Assembly: GCA_900316625.1 (NCBI GenBank)
Contig: ONDO01000016.1
Coordinates: forward strand, 1 to 37,603
Direction of reading: 5' to 3'
Source: an uncultured Lachnospiraceae bacterium
Lineage (GTDB): Bacteria > Bacillota > Clostridia > Lachnospirales > Lachnospiraceae
Length of the DNA stretch: 37,603 nt
This document shows, piece after piece, positions 33,221 to 37,603 of this stretch (within the stretch, counting starts at the first letter, position 1; every line of letters begins with the position of its first letter). The notes beneath the pieces were generated by a model, which did no database searches, was not told where the DNA came from, and saw only the letters and a program-made list of their open reading frames with translations. The position numbers and the translations under genes are program-made.

Positions 33221-35122
33221 ATGAGATATTTCACGGAATATGACATGTATCTGTTTGGACAGGGCACACATTACGATATCTATCGTAAACTGGGTGCACA
33301 TCCGGCAGAGGAGAATGGGCAGAAGGGCTTTGTCTTTGATGTCTGGGCACCACATGCTGCCGGTGTGAATGTAATCGGCGAATGGAATAATTGGGATGAA
33401 ACGAGAGATGTCATGCAGCGCCTCGAGCCGACAGACATTGGCATCTACGAATTGTTTGTACCGGACGCAAAGGAAGGGCAGCTCTATAAATTCCTGATCC
33501 ATACGAAGACTGGAGAGAAGCTATATAAGGCGGATCCTTTTGCAGTGATGTCTGAAGTTCGCCCAGGTACGGCTTCAAGACTTGCTGTTCGTGATCAGTA
33601 TCACTGGACAGATGACAAGTGGATGAAGAATCGTGCCAAGGAGGATCGCCCCTACTACGAGCGTCCCATGACAATCTATGAAGTTCATCCTGGTTCCTGG
33701 AAGAGACATCCGGGCAGGGATGATGATGGATTCTATTCTTATCGTGAATTTGCAGAATCCCTTACGGAATACGTGAAGGACATGGGTTATACGCATGTAG
33801 AATTAATGGGTATCTCAGAGCATCCTTTTGACGGCTCCTGGGGTTATCAGGTAACCGGATACTATGCACCGACCTCTCGCTATGGAGGTCCGGATGATTT
33901 TGCATACCTGATTGACTATCTGCATAAGCATAATATCGGTGTCATCCTGGATTGGGTACCTGCCCATTTCCCCAAGGATGCGCATGGACTGGCAGATTTC
34001 GATGGTCAGCCTCTCTACGAATATGCAGATCCCAGAAAGGGGGAGCATCCGGATTGGGGTACCAAGATCTTCGACTACAGTCGAAATGAAGTCCGTAACT
34101 TCCTGATCGGTTCCGCTCTTATGTGGATCGAGAATTATCATGTGGATGGTCTTCGTGTGGATGCGGTTGCATCCATGCTCTATCTGGATTATGGAAAAAA
34201 AGCCGGTCAGTGGGTTCCGAACCAGTATGGCGGTAACGAGAATCTCGAAGCAATTGAATTCTTCAAGCACTTAAATACCCTGATCCAGGGCAGAAATCAT
34301 GGTGTTGTTACCATTGCGGAGGAATCGACGGCTTGGCCCAAGGTTACCGGCAATGTTACGGAGGACGGTCTTAATTTCTCTTACAAGTGGAACATGGGCT
34401 GGATGCATGACTTCCTGGATTACATGAAGTTAGATCCTTATTTCCGCAAGGACAACCATAATAAGATGACCTTCGCAATGTCCTACAATGAGTATGAGAA
34501 GTATATTCTGGTACTCTCTCATGACGAAGTGGTTCATCTGAAGTGTTCCATGATCAATAAGATGCCTGGTGTAGGCGTGGATAAGTTCAAGAACCTGATT
34601 GCAGGTTATGCTTTCATGATGGGACACCCTGGTAAGAAGCTGCTCTTCATGGGTCAGGACTTCGCGCAATATCAGGAATGGTCCGAAGCGAGAGAACTCG
34701 ACTGGTATCTTCTGGAGAATCCCAATCATCAGGCGGTGAAGGACTTCCTTAAGGATATGCTCCACATTTACACCAAGTATCCTGCTATGTACGAACAGGA
34801 TATTAATTGGAATGGTTTCGAGTGGATCAATGCCAACGATTCTTATCGCAGCATCTTCTCCTTTGTCCGTAAGTCGAAGGATGGCAAGAACAACCTTCTC
34901 TTTGTTGTGAACTTTACGCCGGTTGCATATCCGGAATATCGCGTGGGCGTTGCCGAGAACCGCAAGCACAAGCTGGTGATAAACAGCGAGAGCGAGAAAT
35001 ATCTGGGAAGCCAGAAGAAATATAAAAAAACCTTTACGCCGAAAAAGCAAGAGTGCGATGGCAGACAGTATTCGATCGAATATCCACTCGCAGCTTATGG
35101 CGTTGCTGTATTTGTGTATTGA
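33221..35122 (+). CDS. glgB: 1,4-alpha-glucan branching enzyme
   Basis: Introduces alpha-1,6 branches into glycogen. The 633-residue GH13 enzyme has an N-terminal CBM48 beta-sandwich (~20-120; DVWAPHAAGVNVIGEWNNW). The (beta/alpha)8 domain carries the nucleophile D314 (GLRVDAVAS), the acid/base E367 (TIAEEST) and the transition-state Asp D435 (LSHDEVVH). A C-terminal beta domain completes the usual length. The residues after the last motif read HLKCSM where HGKxS is common. The start follows GGGGGTAGGGGAATT, 18 bases after the TPR/AAA+ gene. No other glycogen gene lies in the window, so it is detached from any glgCDA cluster seen here. Confidence 0.95.
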   Translation: MRYFTEYDMYLFGQGTHYDIYRKLGAHPAEENGQKGFVFDVWAPHAAGVNVIGEWNNWDETRDVMQRLEPTDIGIYELFVPDAKEGQLYKFLIHTKTGEKLYKADPFAVMSEVRPGTASRLAVRDQYHWTDDKWMKNRAKEDRPYYERPMTIYEVHPGSWKRHPGRDDDGFYSYREFAESLTEYVKDMGYTHVELMGISEHPFDGSWGYQVTGYYAPTSRYGGPDDFAYLIDYLHKHNIGVILDWVPAHFPKDAHGLADFDGQPLYEYADPRKGEHPDWGTKIFDYSRNEVRNFLIGSALMWIENYHVDGLRVDAVASMLYLDYGKKAGQWVPNQYGGNENLEAIEFFKHLNTLIQGRNHGVVTIAEESTAWPKVTGNVTEDGLNFSYKWNMGWMHDFLDYMKLDPYFRKDNHNKMTFAMSYNEYEKYILVLSHDEVVHLKCSMINKMPGVGVDKFKNLIAGYAFMMGHPGKKLLFMGQDFAQYQEWSEARELDWYLLENPNHQAVKDFLKDMLHIYTKYPAMYEQDINWNGFEWINANDSYRSIFSFVRKSKDGKNNLLFVVNFTPVAYPEYRVGVAENRKHKLVINSESEKYLGSQKKYKKTFTPKKQECDGRQYSIEYPLAAYGVAVFVY

Positions 35123-35137
35123 TCTTGTGTAGAATGG

Positions 35138-35166
35138 GCCGGGCTTCAGCATGAAGTCCGGCGTTT
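35138..35166 (+). terminator. Rho-independent terminator after glgB
   Basis: GCCGGGCTTC (35138-35147) pairs with GAAGTCCGGC (35153-35162) with one G-U pair around AGCAT, followed by GTTTT. The short T run suggests a moderate terminator, and the next gene starts only ten bases later, so some read-through is likely. Confidence 0.7.
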
Positions 35167-35176
35167 TGGTAATCGA

Positions 35177-36592
35177 ATGGAAGATAAGAAGATAATCAAA
35201 CTGCAGATCTCTCAGGATGGGAAGGTTACAAGACTGGACCAGGATGGAGAGGGTGCTGTAAAGAGGCCGGAAGATAAGAGGGATGATATTCTGTCTCCCG
35301 GAATCGACCTTCTGGAGGCTGAGGAGGAGAAGAAAGGCCCGATGCAGGGGGATTCTGACAGGAATCGTGTCGAATCGGTGGATGATGATGACGATGACAA
35401 TGATGACGACGGAGATGGATCCGAGGACCCTTTTGATGGAATTCTGCCGGAGATGGCAGAGGAGAAAAGATGGCCAGCCTGGAAGAAGATGCTTCTGATT
35501 ACCAGTATCATGGCCCTGCTTTTTGGCGCTGCTTATCTTATTCTGCAGTTACGCCACTTTGATATGTTTACGGTTGAGCATACGGAAGAAGTGAAGAGAG
35601 CGTCTGCTTCAAAGTATCTGATGTTGCAGGAAAACCTCGTGAAATACAATAACGATGGCGCAATCTATGAGGATGGCAGTGGAAGAACCATATGGAACGA
35701 AACCTATGAGATGACAGATCCAATTGCCAAAAAGTCCGGAAATATGATCATTATCTATGACAGAGAGGGATCGTCCATTCATATTATGTCAACGACAGGC
35801 GCGAAGGGTGTGATCAATACGTCGCTTCCGATCACGAATGCGGATGTGTCTTCGGAAGGCAATGTGGCGATTCTGATGCAAAATGGTGGAACCGGCCACC
35901 TGGAGATTATGAATCCCAAGGGGGATGTGCTGGCTTCCGGTGAAGTGCACTTTGAGAACAGTGGATATCCGCTGGGCATCGCCATCTCACCGAACTCGGA
36001 GAAACTTATGGTATCCCTGCTTTCGGTAAAGGAAGGCAAGCCATCCACCATCATCAATTTCTATAATTTTGGAAATGCCGGCCAGAAGGCGATCGATAAT
36101 ATTGTTTCTACATATACATATGAAGGAATGGTGGCGCCGGAGATTGATTTCTTCGAAAATGGAAGAGCGCTTGCCTTTGGAAATGATCGAATTCAGCTCT
36201 TCGATGCAGGAGCAAAGCCGAGAGAATCAACAAGGATAAAGCCTAAGGGGGACATGATTAGTGTCTTCCATAACGACAGCATCGTGGGTTATCTGACCCA
36301 GGAAGAGGATGAGGATAGTAAGGAATTACAAGATACGATCGAAGTCTATTCTACCCGTGGATTCCATCGTTATTCGAAGAAGATAGATTCTTCCTATAAT
36401 GAAGTCGTGCTGATGGACAACAATGAAGTAATGGTTTCGGATGGCAAGGATATTGCTTTCTATAATACCTATGGTGTGAAGCGGTTTGAATACAGCTTTG
36501 AAAACACCGTATATGCAATTCTTCCTCAGAATATTGGAAGAGAATATCTGGTGGTATATCAGGATTCAATCGATCGCATTAAGTTGAGATAA
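35177..36592 (+). CDS. DUF5711-family membrane-anchored protein
   Basis: A 471-residue protein. Residues 1-100 are cytoplasmic and highly acidic, with a near-continuous Asp run at 69-80. One transmembrane helix lies at ~104-125 (KKMLLITSIMALLFG), so topology is N-in. The external part (~126-471) consists of repeated beta-strand units resembling a beta-propeller (IYDREGSSIHIMS, VSSEGNVAILMQ, AISPNSEKLMVS, FENGRALAFG). This pattern fits DUF5711, found in Clostridia; no function is known. The start lacks a clear binding site. The stop overlaps the cvpA start as TAATG, so the two are coupled. A structural or sensory role at the envelope is an inference. Confidence 0.8.
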   Translation: MEDKKIIKLQISQDGKVTRLDQDGEGAVKRPEDKRDDILSPGIDLLEAEEEKKGPMQGDSDRNRVESVDDDDDDNDDDGDGSEDPFDGILPEMAEEKRWPAWKKMLLITSIMALLFGAAYLILQLRHFDMFTVEHTEEVKRASASKYLMLQENLVKYNNDGAIYEDGSGRTIWNETYEMTDPIAKKSGNMIIIYDREGSSIHIMSTTGAKGVINTSLPITNADVSSEGNVAILMQNGGTGHLEIMNPKGDVLASGEVHFENSGYPLGIAISPNSEKLMVSLLSVKEGKPSTIINFYNFGNAGQKAIDNIVSTYTYEGMVAPEIDFFENGRALAFGNDRIQLFDAGAKPRESTRIKPKGDMISVFHNDSIVGYLTQEEDEDSKELQDTIEVYSTRGFHRYSKKIDSSYNEVVLMDNNEVMVSDGKDIAFYNTYGVKRFEYSFENTVYAILPQNIGREYLVVYQDSIDRIKLR

Positions 36593-37353
36593 TGGAGTCT
36601 TCAATGGTCATTAATGGATTCTTCGTAAATATAGTGCTCGTCGTTTTTCTGCTTGTCTGGCTTTTACTTGTTATTAGAGGTTTAAGTCGAGGCCTGATTG
36701 GTATGCTCTTAGGCGTGATCTCCTGGATCTTCTTAATCATATTTACGTCCTGGCTCTACCCTGTGCTTCAGGGAGGAATTGCGGGAAATGATAATCTCAT
36801 GAAGAATATAGAGCTTACCGCAGAACGACAGGTGAATCGGCAAGAAGAGAAGACAGGGATAGATGACTGGCTGGAATCTATTACGAGTGCAAGTGATGCC
36901 AAATCCAAAGAACTAAAGGATAAAGGTATGACTCTTCCGAAGTTTATGGAACATACCTATGACGAGACGATAGACCAGGGCGCAAATCTAATAGGTGAAA
37001 GTGCATTGACAGCCTATGACAGTGTGCATAAGGCGCTGGTAAGTACCTTTTCCGGCTTTCTCGTAAAGGGACTTGCCATCCTTGCAACGATCATTGTGGC
37101 TTCTGTCATCGTCTGTATCCTGAAAAACATCATTCGTCTGATTGGAAAATTACCAGTGGTCCATGGAATCAGTCGATTCTTTGGTGGAGTCTTAGGTTTT
37201 ATCGAAGGAGCACTCCTCATTTGGCTGATCATGTACCTGGCAAACTGTCTCCAGGGAAGTACGCTTGGTGCTCTTATTGCGAGTGGAGTAGAACAAAGTG
37301 TATTTCTTTCTTTCTTAAATTCTATAAATCCCTTCGTTACAATTTTCGCATAG
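36592..37353 (+). CDS. CvpA-family membrane protein
   Basis: A 253-residue membrane protein with the CvpA layout. Two N-terminal helices (~9-29, ~33-58) contain RGLSRGLIGMLLGVISWI. A long polar segment (~60-145) follows, and then two or three C-terminal helices with VHGISRFFGGVLGFIEGALL, the family signature. CvpA proteins are linked to colicin V production and envelope integrity in proteobacteria; the role in Firmicutes is not known. It overlaps the upstream DUF5711 gene by one base. A second ATG four codons in (VINGFF) is possible. It is the last protein gene before the rRNA operon. Confidence 0.83.
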   Translation: MESSMVINGFFVNIVLVVFLLVWLLLVIRGLSRGLIGMLLGVISWIFLIIFTSWLYPVLQGGIAGNDNLMKNIELTAERQVNRQEEKTGIDDWLESITSASDAKSKELKDKGMTLPKFMEHTYDETIDQGANLIGESALTAYDSVHKALVSTFSGFLVKGLAILATIIVASVIVCILKNIIRLIGKLPVVHGISRFFGGVLGFIEGALLIWLIMYLANCLQGSTLGALIASGVEQSVFLSFLNSINPFVTIFA

Positions 37354-37379
37354 AACGCTTATGTAGTAGATGCATCCTA

Positions 37380-37407
37380 TTCGGCTCACTAGATATAGTG
37401 AGCCGAA
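37380..37407. terminator. Perfect palindrome after cvpA, possible terminator
   Basis: TTCGGCTCACTA (37380-37391) pairs perfectly with TAGTGAGCCGAA (37396-37407) around GATA: 12 bp. On the plus strand it is followed by A residues rather than T residues, so it is not a canonical intrinsic terminator. It may still stop transcription before the rRNA promoter. Confidence 0.5.
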
Positions 37408-37437
37408 AAAAGTTTAAAAATAATATTAAAATTATCC

Positions 37438-37469
37438 TTGACATGGTATATCCCGTTTGTTAATATAAT
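37438..37469 (+). promoter_or_regulatory. Promoter of the downstream rRNA operon
   Basis: TTGACA (37438-37443) is followed by two overlapping -10 candidates, TAATAT (37461-37466, 17-base spacer) and TATAAT (37464-37469, 20-base spacer). An AT-rich stretch from 37408 could act as an UP element. The leader after it matches pre-16S leaders. Confidence 0.7.
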
Positions 37470-37603
37470 CAAGCGCGTTGGAGAACAGTCCAACAGCACA
37501 AAACAGATCTTTGATAACTGAACAGTGAAACAACCTTGAAATTTCTTTATAAGATTTTCATAAGAACGCGTCTATTTCATAGACAACCTTAAAGCAGTAA
37601 AGC
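37470..37603 (+). other. Leader of a following 16S rRNA gene
   Basis: GATCTTTGATAACTGAACAG (37507-37526), then TGAAAC, resembles the sequence found ahead of 16S genes in Firmicutes, where it takes part in the pre-16S processing stem. GTTGG and CCAAC (37477-37493) form a small hairpin before it. The mature 16S sequence itself is not reached. Confidence 0.6.

Overview
The window looks like a chromosome segment of a low-to-mid GC Gram-positive of the class Clostridia, most likely a Lachnospiraceae-type organism. This rests on T-box leaders, strong AGGAGG ribosome binding sites, TTGACA-N17-TATAAT promoters, hairpin-plus-T-run terminators, and family choices such as DUF5711, the YbhJ-type hydratase and the DUF438 protein. 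The genus cannot be fixed from the sequence alone. The segment lies between two rRNA operons: it opens with the last ~57 bases of a 23S rRNA gene and closes in what looks like the promoter and leader of a following rRNA operon.

Left part (1-1630): 23S end, terminator, a tRNA-Cys with its own promoter, a TauE/SafE permease gene broken by one in-frame TAG, and an SseB-like gene. Tryptophan region (1649-8900): a sigma-70 promoter, a Trp-specific T-box leader with terminator, and a complete trp operon in the permuted order trpD-C-F-B-A-E-G. Next come a DUF1858/DUF438/hemerythrin/PAS protein, an AI-2E-family permease with a GNAT acetyltransferase, a Tyr-specific T-box with tyrS, a PAP2 phosphatase, and a yybP-ykoY (Mn2+) riboswitch ahead of a Ca2+/Na+-type cation exchanger.

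Middle (16401-22465): an operon of a zinc-ribbon coiled-coil protein, metG, tatD, rsmA, a TPR/GGDEF diguanylate cyclase and a GIY-YIG nuclease. It ends in a palindromic terminator shared with a convergent minus-strand operon (22498-25140). That operon encodes a hypoxanthine-DNA-glycosylase/laccase-domain (PgeF) fusion, TadA, and a RimJ/RimL-type acetyltransferase. A divergent SRP RNA gene follows (25269-25483).

Right part (25587-37353): a DivIVA-like coiled-coil protein, a [4Fe-4S] aconitase-family hydratase, a second AI-2E permease, a ~1000-residue acidic TPR/AAA+ protein with a degenerate Walker B, the glycogen branching enzyme GlgB, a membrane-anchored DUF5711 protein and a CvpA-family membrane protein.

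The most interesting points are the glycosylase-PgeF fusion next to TadA (three proteins that deal with adenine deamination or purine nucleosides), the TPR/AAA+ protein with repeated PKI/PKV motifs and altered Walker B, the permuted trp operon, the absence of rnmV between tatD and rsmA together with no 5S gene after the 23S, and a 33-base exact repeat inside the cation exchanger gene. No mobile element, CRISPR array or prophage gene was seen.
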